In this document: positions 1 to 5,559 of the stretch, piece after piece
How the letters are laid out: each line of letters opens with the position of its first letter
How positions within the stretch are numbered: the stretch's first letter is position 1
Source: an uncultured Eggerthella sp.
Lineage (GTDB): Bacteria; Actinomycetota; Coriobacteriia; Coriobacteriales; Eggerthellaceae
Assembly (NCBI GenBank): GCA_900547965.1
Contig: URJE01000055.1
Location: 1 to 11,347 of the forward strand
Direction: 5' to 3'
Length of the DNA stretch: 11,347 nucleotides
Position numbers and translations under genes: made by a program
The notes under the pieces: generated by a model
What the model saw: the letters and a program-made list of their open reading frames with translations, nothing else
Database searches by the model: none
Told to the model about the DNA's origin: nothing

Positions 1-122
1 CTATGCCTTCCGCAAAGCCCGCACCGGCATTTACCCCCGACGAATTATTCGGCACCAAGCCGGTGAAGCCCGCTCCTCGTGCCGCGCAAAAGGAAGCAGC
101 GGCAGCGGAAGGGGGCGAATAG
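1..122 (+). CDS. C-terminal end of a probable TatA/TatB-family protein (5' truncated by window)
   Basis: An open frame enters from the left edge and ends at a TAG at 120-122. Reading from position 3 gives about 39 residues, beginning MPSAKPAPAFTPDELFG and ending in an Ala/Glu-rich stretch (AAQKEAAAAEGGE). The stop lies 3 nt before the tatC ATG, so the two genes are very likely co-transcribed and translationally close. TatA and TatB proteins have one N-terminal membrane helix, an amphipathic helix and a poorly conserved, hydrophilic, Pro/Ala/Glu-rich tail, and they commonly sit just upstream of tatC. What is visible fits such a tail. The diagnostic N-terminal helix is outside the window, so the name rests on context and composition. 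The ATG at position 3 is probably an internal methionine rather than the start. Confidence 0.5.
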   Translation, partial: MPSAKPAPAFTPDELFGTKPVKPAPRAAQKEAAAAEGGE

Positions 123-125
123 CGT

Positions 126-992
126 ATGGCAATCGGACCGGCGCGCATGTCGCTCATGGAGCACCTGGGCGAATTGCGCATGCGCCTTGTGCGCGTTATT
201 GTTTGCCTCGTTGTGGCAACCTGCGTTTTCTATCTTTCCACAGGTACTGTGGTCCAATTCTTGCTGGCTCCCGTGGCTGAGTTCATGCCCACCGACGGCA
301 ACGGCGATGTGATGCTCAATGTCTTGGGCGCATTCGACGCCTTTTCGGTGCGCATCACCGTGGCGTTGTGGACCGCTGTAGTAGCCACCGCTCCCATCAC
401 GCTGTGGCAGATCTTGGCGTTTTTCCTGCCGGCGCTGAAACCGCGTGAGCGTAAGTGGTTTCTGCCTACGTTTATCGCCGCTCTGGCCCTGTTCATTATC
501 GGCACGGTATTTTGCTACTGCGTTATCTTGAACCCCGCCTTCCAATGGCTTACCGACCAGGCATCGGGCTTTGCAACCATCCTTCCCGAAGCTGGTCAGT
601 GGGTAGACATCATTATCAAGTTCGAACTGGGTTTCGGCATTGGCTTTGAGATGCCCCTGGTGGTGTTCTATCTGGTTATGTTTGGTGTAGTACCTTACAA
701 GAAATTGCGTGCAAGCTGGCGTGCTGTGTATATTGGCTTGCTGGTGTTTTCCGCAGCGGTTACGCCCGACGCTTCTCCCGTAACCATGGGCCTTATGTTT
801 GCTGCGATGGTGGTTCTGTACGAGATCAGCTTGCTTGCCGCGCGTGTCGGCCTCAGCCGCCGCATCAAGCGCAAGGAGGAAGCGGAAAAGGCTGAAGAGC
901 TTGAAGCTCAGGAGGCTCGTGCTGAGCTCAAAGATCTGAAGCAGCGCTATCGCGAGCATCTGTGGGGCGAAGAAGAGAGCGAAGGCAAGTAG
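126..992 (+). CDS. tatC: Sec-independent (twin-arginine) protein translocase subunit TatC
   Basis: This is the multi-spanning membrane component of the Tat pathway. It recognises twin-arginine signal peptides with TatB and recruits TatA to move folded, often cofactor-loaded proteins across the cytoplasmic membrane. The 288-residue product opens with the family N-terminal motif (MSLMEHLGELRMRL, residues 8-21). About six hydrophobic segments follow (near 22-46, 72-100, 113-135, 163-187, 198-213 and 217-236). The conserved GFGIGFEMP stretch carries Glu175, the equivalent of the signal-peptide-contacting Glu170 of E. coli TatC, and TPDASP lies before the last helix. After the last helix comes an unusually long charged tail (about 245-288, KRKEEAEKAEELEAQEAR), probably a cytoplasmic coiled coil. 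A GGAAGGGGG-type SD lies upstream of the ATG. An internal ATG at 147 (MSLMEHLGEL) is an alternative start. Confidence 0.96.
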   Translation: MAIGPARMSLMEHLGELRMRLVRVIVCLVVATCVFYLSTGTVVQFLLAPVAEFMPTDGNGDVMLNVLGAFDAFSVRITVALWTAVVATAPITLWQILAFFLPALKPRERKWFLPTFIAALALFIIGTVFCYCVILNPAFQWLTDQASGFATILPEAGQWVDIIIKFELGFGIGFEMPLVVFYLVMFGVVPYKKLRASWRAVYIGLLVFSAAVTPDASPVTMGLMFAAMVVLYEISLLAARVGLSRRIKRKEEAEKAEELEAQEARAELKDLKQRYREHLWGEEESEGK

Positions 993-994
993 CC

Positions 995-1390
995 ATGCAT
1001 GAGCTAGGCATTATGACAGGCGTTATGGAGTCGGTCGAGGAAGCGGCTCGCAATGCTGGCGCCACCAAGGTTTTGGAGATTGATCTTTCCGTTGGCGTCA
1101 TGACCGAAGCCGTGGAAGACGCCCTCCGCTTCGCTTTCGAGGCGCTTTCAGAAGGCACCATGTGCGAAGGCGCCGACTTCAAAATCAACATGATCCAGCC
1201 GGTAAGCATTTGCTTGGAATGCGGTAACGAATTCGAGCACGACCGTTACCACGTAACGTGCCCTCAGTGCGAAAGCGGCTTCACGCAGCTTATTGCCGGC
1301 AAGGAAATGCAGATCGACTCAATCGAGGTCGATATTCCCGATGAAGATGATTCCGCCGAGGGGTCGCAGCTCCAATCAGACGAGCACTAG
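995..1390 (+). CDS. hypA: Hydrogenase maturation nickel metallochaperone HypA
   Basis: HypA carries nickel to the [NiFe]-hydrogenase large subunit and works with the GTPase HypB in the cytoplasm. The 131-residue product begins with the diagnostic MHELGIM, where the N-terminal Met-His-Glu binds Ni(II). It also has the zinc site as two CxxC pairs: Cys73/Cys76 and Cys89/Cys92. The start at 995 is chosen because the MHE motif must be N-terminal for nickel binding; an in-frame ATG at 962 would add 11 unrelated basic residues from inside tatC. The gene begins 2 nt after the tatC stop, so it is in the same operon. The last 20 or so residues (after VDIPDEDD) form an acidic tail ending SDEH that is longer than the compact end usual for HypA. 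Confidence 0.96.
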   Translation: MHELGIMTGVMESVEEAARNAGATKVLEIDLSVGVMTEAVEDALRFAFEALSEGTMCEGADFKINMIQPVSICLECGNEFEHDRYHVTCPQCESGFTQLIAGKEMQIDSIEVDIPDEDDSAEGSQLQSDEH

Positions 1391-1397
1391 CAATCTG

Positions 1398-1412
1398 GCG
1401 TCGGCGCGACGC
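1398..1412 (+). promoter_or_regulatory. Short GC-rich hairpin between hypA and hypB
   Basis: A perfect 6-bp stem, GCGTCG (1398-1403) and CGACGC (1407-1412), has a 3-nt loop and is followed by TTTA. It lies 7 nt after the hypA stop in a 67-nt spacer. It could stabilise or process the hypA-hypB message or act as a weak attenuator. The T-run is too short for a convincing terminator. Confidence 0.35.
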
Positions 1413-1457
1413 TTTACCATCCAGTAGGTAACTCCCCAAAGAATATGGAGGCAGCCA

Positions 1458-2108
1458 ATGCAGATCGATATGAAACAACCCATCCTTGATAAGAATGACA
1501 AACTCGCAAAAAGCAATCGTGAGCTGTTTGCCGAAAAGAAGGTGTTCGTGCTCGATCTTCTGGCATCGCCTGGTTCTGGCAAAACTTCAACCATCCTTGC
1601 CACCATCGAGGCGCTGCGCGACGAATTCAACATTGCGGTTATTGAGGGAGATATTGCCTCTTCGGTCGATTCCGAGAAGATCAAAGCCCAGGGTATTGCC
1701 GCAGTGCAGATCAACACGGGTGGAGCATGCCATTTGGAAAGCGATATGATCCGCCGTGCCGTTGATGTGCTCGATCTGGACAAGCTTGACCTCATCATCA
1801 TCGAGAACGTGGGCAATTTGGTGTGCCCAACCGATTTCGACTTGGGCGAAAATATGAAGGCGATGATTCTTTCGGTGCCTGAAGGCGACGATAAGCCCTT
1901 GAAGTATCCGGGTGTTTTCCAGGCTGCTTCTGCCATCGTGCTGAACAAGGTTGACACCTTGCCTGTGTTTACGTTCGACAAGGACCTGTTCTACAGCCAT
2001 ATTGCCAACCTGAACCCCCAGGCTCCCATTTTCCCCATTTCCGCCACGAGCGGCGATGGCGTGGAAGAGTGGGCCAACTGGCTGGCTGAAAAGATCCGCG
2101 CTCTGTAA
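1458..2108 (+). CDS. hypB: Hydrogenase nickel incorporation GTPase HypB
   Basis: HypB is the SIMIBI-class GTPase that dimerises on GTP binding and drives nickel transfer through HypA to the [NiFe]-hydrogenase active site. The 216-residue product carries a P-loop (SPGSGKTS, residues 37-44), GDIASSVDSEKI (64-75), the metal-site Cys91-His92 within GGACHLES, Cys123 in NVGNLVCP, and the guanine-specificity motif NKVD (163-166). It lacks both the N-terminal CxxCGC high-affinity nickel site of E. coli HypB and the His-rich region of other HypBs, so it is the short form with only the GTPase-domain metal site. The ATG is preceded by GGAGGC at a good distance. It follows hypA after 67 nt in the same orientation. 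No hypC, D, E or F is present in the window. Confidence 0.96.
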   Translation: MQIDMKQPILDKNDKLAKSNRELFAEKKVFVLDLLASPGSGKTSTILATIEALRDEFNIAVIEGDIASSVDSEKIKAQGIAAVQINTGGACHLESDMIRRAVDVLDLDKLDLIIIENVGNLVCPTDFDLGENMKAMILSVPEGDDKPLKYPGVFQAASAIVLNKVDTLPVFTFDKDLFYSHIANLNPQAPIFPISATSGDGVEEWANWLAEKIRAL

Positions 2109-2163
2109 ACCCTGCCTGCCCAGTTTTGTTCGCTGGGTATAAGTTAACGCATCCGAACAGCGC

Positions 2164-2240
2164 AAGCTGCCCCTGTGTTTCTCCGAATCGTTTTTCTCCT
2201 ATGCGGGGATGCGATTTGCCGCAACGCAGGGGCAGCTTTT
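2164..2240 (+). terminator. Probable intrinsic terminator of the tat-hyp operon, long-loop stem
   Basis: AAGCTGCCCCTG (2164-2175) pairs perfectly with CAGGGGCAGCTT (2227-2238), and four further pairs including one G-U extend it inward (TGTT with AACG). The stem is followed by TTTT, then CTTTTGTCCTTTTT. The enclosed 43 nt are much longer than a normal terminator loop and contain a smaller pairing (GAATCG with CGATTT). The position 56 nt after the hypB stop and the U-rich tail favour a terminator, but the long loop is atypical. Confidence 0.55.
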
Positions 2241-2255
2241 CTTTTGTCCTTTTTA

Positions 2256-2264
2256 GGGGGGGGG
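2256..2264. repeat. Homopolymer run of nine G
   Basis: Nine consecutive G follow a TTTTTA stretch in the hypB/MFS intergenic region. Tracts of this length are prone to slippage, but it is outside any recognised reading frame and no promoter elements flank it clearly. Confidence 0.7.
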
Positions 2265-2415
2265 CTACCAACCGGTTGATGCCTGTAATTGCATTCTGCT
2301 CTACAGGCGACAGAGGTCGATGGTGGCACCTGTTCCCATTTGTCCTATACGAAATGAGCTGGTCTTGCGCAGTTCGGCATATTCGGTGTTTTGCGGCAAA
2401 AGCAATGCGTAAATG

Positions 2416-3743
2416 CTACTGATCTTTGGGGATCCGACCCGCGAAAAGCGACAGCGCGCATTGAGCCGTGGCGAGGATTGCCATAAATACCAAGGGCGCT
2501 TCGAACCCTTGTGTTGATTCCGTAAGCGAGCCGAATACAAAGGGTCCGCACGCGGCAAGAAGATAGCCAAGCGATTGAGCAAAACCCGAGAGGGCAACTG
2601 TTTCGGCGTGGGTTCTTCCGCGCAGAGAGATAAGGGTAAGCGCCACCACCAACGAAGCCCCTTGCCCCATACCCCCGAAAATGCTCCAGAGAAGAGAAAG
2701 GCGCGGGCTTAGGAGCCATCCCAATGCGGCGACTAACAACGGCGCGCTTGCCAGGATCCCTGCGCACACTTGATTGCCGCGAAGATACATGAAGCGTGGG
2801 ATTAGAAGGCCCGATACGATGCCGAGCGCCTGGAATATGAAAAGGTGCACGCCTGCTTCGCCGGAGGAAAAACCAGCAGCTCCAGCAATGCCAGGAAGCC
2901 AATTGCAGAAGGTGTAGAACGCTGCAGATTGAAGCCCCATGAAGAGCGTGACAAGCCAGGTCGATGGTCTTTTCAGCAACGCGTGAAGTGGGGATTCTGC
3001 CTGTGCGTTTTCGCTGATGGGGCGAGGGCCCTCTGCGCTTTCGAGCTGTTGTTCAAGGTGCGTTTCGGCGACGCTGCTTTTTTCATCAGCTTGAGTGCTT
3101 TTGATGTTCCGAGCGAGTTTTGTGCGCATAGGCACCCTCCGGCGAATTGGAGGTCCGGAGGGTTTTTGGTGCGCCGCAGCCACAGGAATGCCGCAAGTAG
3201 TGCGGGAATTGCCCAGAACGCCAATGCAGGTTGCCAGCCTCCGAGGGCGTCGGCAGCTGCCGATGCGGTTAGGCCAGCAATTGCTGATCCCGCGGTAACG
3301 CAGGCGGAATAGGCTCCGGTTGCAAATGAGACGTTATCGATGAAGTCGCGCTTAACGATGGCAGGTGCCAGTACGTTGCCTACGGCAATGGATGCGCCAA
3401 TCACCAGGGTGCCTAGCCATACCATGCTCTCGTCCGAGAGCGAACGCACTATGCATCCACCGGCAAGGGCGATAAGCGCCCAAAGCAGTACCTTGTTGCT
3501 GTCGAGTTTTGCGGTCAGTGCGCCGACGATCATGCTGAACAGTGCAAAGGCGAGAAGGGGCAGAGAGCCCAATAGTCCCTGTATCGATTCGCCCCAGCCG
3601 AACGTGGTTCCGATACTGGAGAGCAAGGGGCCCACCGCAACGATGGCAGGGCGCAGATTCAACGCAACCAGGAAAATTACGCAATTTGCTAGCAAAGGCG
3701 TGGCTTTGTGCTGTTCCTGCGTTTGGGCTTTGGGCTGGTCCAT
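2416..3743 (-). pseudogene. MFS permease, CynX/NimT (cyanate / 2-nitroimidazole transporter-like) type, split by a -1 frame change
   Basis: The minus strand encodes a 12-helix major facilitator permease in two frames. The N-terminal half starts at the ATG at 3741-3743 (MDQPKAQTQEQH) and carries the family hallmark ALNLRPAIVAVGPLL in helix 1, then about six helices ending GGWQPALAFWAIPALLAAFLWLRRTK. The C-terminal half, one frame back, runs from the central hydrophilic loop through six more helices (from RPSTWLVTLFMGLQSAAFY) to AGRIPKDQ and a TAG at 2416-2418. Both frames are open over 2973-3183. The cleanest junction is the five-A run of the minus strand at 3163-3167, where one extra A would give a continuous protein of about 440 residues reading RRTKKPSGPP. 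It could be a true pseudogene, a sequencing error, or two subunits made separately (an SD and ATG for the second half lie at 3140-3127). The start is uncertain because the SD is weak; in-frame ATGs at 3806 and 3857 would add only basic residues. The substrate is unknown. Confidence 0.8.
3134..3163 (-). promoter_or_regulatory. Hairpin covering an internal SD at the MFS frame-change site
   Basis: On the minus strand ACCCTCCGG (3163-3155) pairs perfectly over 9 bp with CCGGAGGGT (3142-3134), leaving a 12-nt loop. The 3' arm contains GGAGGG, which lies 5 nt before an ATG (3129-3127) in the frame of the C-terminal MFS half. The stem abuts the five-A run where the frame changes. The geometry could hide the SD until a ribosome reads through the first half. 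Confidence 0.5.
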
Positions 3744-3767
3744 GCTTTGCCTATGCGCCTTTCCAGT

Positions 3768-3796
3768 TTTGCGCCTTATTCTTGCTTGTCTATTAT
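3768..3796 (+). promoter_or_regulatory. Possible plus-strand promoter upstream of the small ORF
   Basis: A TTGCGC-like -35 (about 3768) and a TATTAT -10 (3791-3796, one mismatch to TATAAT) point to the small ORF at 3910. The -35 is poor and the region also forms the 5' end of the opposite MFS gene, so this is weak. Confidence 0.2.
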
Positions 3797-3909
3797 GCGC
3801 TGCCATTTTGCTTTTTCGGCTAAATGGTTTGCCTGGTTTTGATCGTTGTCTCTCCATTCATACCGCGCTTTTGCCTTCCCACCCTTTGACGATTGGCTTT
3901 CTTGCTGCA

Positions 3910-4047
3910 ATGACGGCGCGGGGCAGCAAGGATCTTTGGGCGTTGGATATCCTCGACTATGACGAAAAGGAGTGGCTTTTCATGGTGGAATCAAGAGAAG
4001 AGGGCGAAGACCTTCTGAAGTTCTTGGACCGCTACTATATGGCATAG
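3910..4047 (+). CDS. Small hypothetical protein, 45 residues
   Basis: I do not recognise a family. The predicted product (MTARGSKDLWALDILDYD..., ending DLLKFLDRYYMA) is soluble, acidic and rich in aromatic residues (Trp, Phe and Tyr). Its composition looks like genuine protein rather than random translation, with codon choices similar to its neighbours. A terminator-like hairpin lies 70 nt after the stop (4117-4147), consistent with a transcribed plus-strand gene here, although that hairpin may instead belong to the leader of the next gene. Against it, no clear SD precedes the ATG at 3910. The frame stays open upstream to 3340 inside the antisense MFS region, so a different start (for example a TTG) is possible. 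It could also be the remnant end of a larger lost gene. Confidence 0.4.
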   Translation: MTARGSKDLWALDILDYDEKEWLFMVESREEGEDLLKFLDRYYMA

Positions 4048-4108
4048 CTGCCTCTTTGCGGTTCTGTTTTTTGGCAGCAGTAAGATGCCTGAATTGCACG
4101 AGAGCTGC

Positions 4109-4114
4109 TATAAA
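4109..4114 (+). promoter_or_regulatory. Possible -10 box (TATAAA) for the hydrolase gene
   Basis: TATAAA lies just before the hairpin at 4117. No good -35 is seen 16-18 nt upstream. If used, transcription would start at about 4121, inside the hairpin. Confidence 0.3.
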
Positions 4115-4116
4115 CT

Positions 4117-4147
4117 AAAAAGCGAGCATGTTGGCGCTCGCTTTTTT
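4117..4147 (+). terminator. Intrinsic-terminator-like hairpin immediately before the hydrolase SD
   Basis: AAAAAGCGAGC (4117-4127) and GCTCGCTTTTT (4136-4146) form a perfect 11-bp stem with an 8-nt loop, and a run of six T completes the 3' side. The hairpin could terminate plus-strand transcription from the small ORF. Only 10 nt separate it from the hydrolase SD, so there is no room for a promoter between them. It therefore either attenuates the hydrolase or sits in its 5' leader. Confidence 0.7.
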
Positions 4148-4169
4148 CGTGCATGCAAGGGGGCTTGTT

Positions 4170-5117
4170 GTGGGGAGTTTTAGGGAAATCGATCCAGCGC
4201 AGTTCGCACGCCATTTTCTGGATGTCCCGTATGCCGACGAGGATCCTCGTCAGGTGATGGATATCTGGCTTCCGAATGAAGGGGAGGGGCCGTTTCCGCT
4301 TATTGTGTTCGTGCACGGCGGCGGATGGGTTTCGGGCAACAAGCGCGAAAATACCATGCCGGGAGTATTCAAATTCCCTTCGCAGGGATATGCCGTTGCC
4401 TGCATCGAGTATCGTCTGGTGCCCGATGTTCACTGGCCCGAACCGCTTGAGGATGTTCGGGCGGCAATTCGCTTTTTGCGCGCGCATGCGGCCGAATACG
4501 ATTTGAATGCTGAGAACATTGCCATCATGGGCAATTCCGCAGGTGGGCACCTTGCCTGCATGGTAGCATCGCTTGCCGGTCGCCCTGTAATGAATGGGCG
4601 CCGTTACGGCAACCTCGATCAATCCGACGCCGTGCAGTGTTTGGTGGCGGTATATTCGCCCACCGATATGTACCAATTGGACCTGTGCGATCGCACTACC
4701 GCTGAAGACCAAGCTGCCGCAACCGACGGCAACACTATGCGCGGCGATACGGGCGAAAAGGGCATGGGCAAGATGCACAACCAGCTTATGGGCGTAAGTT
4801 GCATGGACAACCCGGCAATCGCAGCAACGGCCAGCCCTATTAAGTTCGTGAATAAGGATTTCCCGCCATCGTATTTCCTTCAAGGGGTGCAGGATCGCAT
4901 CATCCCCTATACGCAATCGGTTTCTATGGTGCACATGATCAACGAAAAATGCGGAGAAGGGCATGCTGAACTCAAGCTCTTCCCGAATGCGGATCATGGT
5001 GCCGCGGAAATGAAAACGGACGACGAGATAAACCTTGTTCTCGATTTCATCGATCTCCATATCTGGGAAGGCGAACATGCCCGCACTTCGCTTCCGAAGG
5101 AAATAGCGCTCTTGTAG
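4170..5117 (+). CDS. Alpha/beta hydrolase, esterase/lipase of the hormone-sensitive-lipase / BD-FAE-like group
   Basis: Predicted cytoplasmic serine hydrolase of 315 residues; no signal peptide is evident and the natural ester substrate is unknown. The oxyanion-hole motif HGGGW is at residues 49-53. The nucleophile elbow GNSAGG is at 121-126, with Ser123 as nucleophile. The likely acid is Asp242 in QDRIIP and the catalytic His276 is in ADHG, so the triad is complete. Tyr91 in IEYRL (five residues into the strand after HGGGW) is also typical of the HSL-like group. The GTG at 4170 is chosen because AAGGGGG (4157-4163) precedes it by 6 nt; the longer reading from the ATG at 4128 would start in the loop of a terminator-like hairpin. 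A loop with many charged residues (about 176-206) is inserted before the Asp/His part. The neighbours do not reveal a pathway. Confidence 0.9.
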   Translation: MGSFREIDPAQFARHFLDVPYADEDPRQVMDIWLPNEGEGPFPLIVFVHGGGWVSGNKRENTMPGVFKFPSQGYAVACIEYRLVPDVHWPEPLEDVRAAIRFLRAHAAEYDLNAENIAIMGNSAGGHLACMVASLAGRPVMNGRRYGNLDQSDAVQCLVAVYSPTDMYQLDLCDRTTAEDQAAATDGNTMRGDTGEKGMGKMHNQLMGVSCMDNPAIAATASPIKFVNKDFPPSYFLQGVQDRIIPYTQSVSMVHMINEKCGEGHAELKLFPNADHGAAEMKTDDEINLVLDFIDLHIWEGEHARTSLPKEIALL

Positions 5118-5165
5118 AGAGGCGCTTTTGCTCCGGTCGTTTGCGGATGGCGGTTAGGGTGCTAC

Positions 5166-5189
5166 CCGCTTTTGCCGAAAGTGGTTTTT
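5166..5189 (+). terminator. Probable intrinsic terminator of the hydrolase gene
   Basis: CCGCTTT (5166-5172) and AAAGTGG (5178-5184) form a 7-bp stem with one G-U pair and a 5-nt loop, followed by TTTTT. It lies about 50 nt after the hydrolase stop in the correct orientation. Confidence 0.55.
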
Positions 5190-5234
5190 GCGTGGCGCAG
5201 CGGGGGAAACTGATATTGCCATCAGGCTCCCACA

Positions 5235-5261
5235 GGAGCACTCCTGCCCTTTGAGTGCCAA
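5235..5261. promoter_or_regulatory. Degraded CIRCE-like element (possible second HrcA site)
   Basis: GGAGCACTC, then 9 nt, then GAGTGCCAA. Compared with the consensus TTAGCACTC-N9-GAGTGCTAA, the core AGCACTC / GAGTGC and the exact N9 spacing are kept; two outer bases differ on the left and one on the right. It lies about 230 nt upstream of the perfect CIRCE. Function is inferred only from resemblance. Confidence 0.4.
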
Positions 5262-5272
5262 AATATTTGGCA
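5256..5272. repeat. Palindrome TGCCAAA-ATA-TTTGGCA
   Basis: Two perfect 7-bp arms flank a 3-nt centre and overlap the right arm of the CIRCE-like element. The form resembles a dimeric repressor or activator site. The AT-rich core would make a poor RNA hairpin, so a DNA-binding role is more likely than an RNA one. Confidence 0.5.
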
Positions 5273-5435
5273 ACAAGGCGGTAACGAAACGGTGCAACCT
5301 TTGTAATCCTGTGCGAAAACCACCTGTAATTATGTTCTCGGATTCGGAAAAACACCAGTTCAAAAGCTTATATACCCTTCGATAGAGCTTTTCGAATATC
5401 TAAGTGCCATACACTCAAGTTTTCTTCACGGATGG

Positions 5436-5463
5436 TTGCATTCTTAGGTCAACTTGCTAGTAT
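5436..5463 (+). promoter_or_regulatory. Probable groES-groEL promoter
   Basis: TTGCAT (5436-5441) as -35 and TAGTAT (5458-5463) as -10 are separated by 16 nt, with an extended -10 TGC just before TAGTAT. Transcription would start near 5470, at the left edge of the CIRCE operator, which is the classical repression geometry. TATGTA at 5461 is an alternative -10. Confidence 0.55.
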
Positions 5464-5472
5464 GTATATCCG

Positions 5473-5499
5473 TTAGCACTCCTAAAAGTTGAGTGCTAA
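5473..5499. promoter_or_regulatory. CIRCE operator (HrcA binding site)
   Basis: TTAGCACTC (5473-5481), 9 nt, GAGTGCTAA (5491-5499) is a perfect match to the consensus CIRCE inverted repeat. HrcA represses groE and dnaK operons from this element, and GroEL itself modulates HrcA activity, giving heat-shock control with feedback. It lies between the promoter and the groES SD, in the 5' leader. Confidence 0.97.
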
Positions 5500-5559
5500 A
5501 CCATGGTAACAACCGCGCTTGCAACCAGGCGCGAATTAAATTGCGAAAGGAAGCACGCT

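Larger units (their letters stand above)
2109..2415. other. Gene-free stretch between convergent hypB and the MFS gene
   Basis: No credible coding region is seen. Going left to right it holds a 12-bp inverted repeat with T-runs (probable hypB terminator, 2164-2238), a run of nine G (2256-2264), and a 7-bp inverted repeat GCCTGTA / TACAGGC (2281-2287 and 2302-2308). An AT-containing tail leads to the end of the minus-strand MFS gene, where I see no convincing minus-strand terminator. Confidence 0.6.
5118..5559. other. Long regulatory spacer between the hydrolase and groES
   Basis: No credible gene is seen. From left to right it holds a probable terminator (5166-5189), a degraded CIRCE-like element (5235-5261), an overlapping palindrome (5256-5272), and a weak promoter-like pair TTGTAA / TGTAAT (5301-5330). 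Then come an AAAAGCT / AGCTTTT inverted repeat (5362-5368 and 5386-5392), the groE promoter, and the perfect CIRCE operator. Short frames through it lack SD sites and start on TTG or run antisense. Confidence 0.7.

Noticed and set aside
45..959. Minus-strand 304-residue open frame opposite tatC
   Set aside because: It lies entirely antisense to a well-supported tatC, is rich in His/Gln/Arg low-complexity sequence and has no recognisable domain: a codon-bias shadow.
3136..3170. Canonical -1 programmed ribosomal frameshift signal in the MFS gene
   Set aside because: The heptamer is C-AAA-AAC rather than A-AAA-AAC and the stem begins at the slippery site with no 5-9 nt spacer, so a classical programmed frameshift is not supported; simple loss of one A or coupled initiation is more likely.
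4035..5078. Minus-strand 347-residue open frame opposite the hydrolase
   Set aside because: The hydrolase has a complete catalytic triad and SD on the plus strand; the antisense translation shows no family motif.
5190..5300. Cobalamin-type or other known riboswitch upstream of groES
   Set aside because: Several small stems exist, but I could not match conserved boxes of any riboswitch class and the downstream gene is a chaperonin.
5188..5385. Plus-strand 65-residue frame starting on TTG in the groES upstream region
   Set aside because: It starts in the T-run of a terminator, has no SD, and overlaps several regulatory palindromes.
5399..5419. HAIR-like (HspR) site, ACTCAAG at 5413-5419
   Set aside because: The right half is an exact match but the left half (TCTAAGT) matches only 4 of 7 against CTTGAGT, and it lies upstream of the -35; too weak to claim HspR control.
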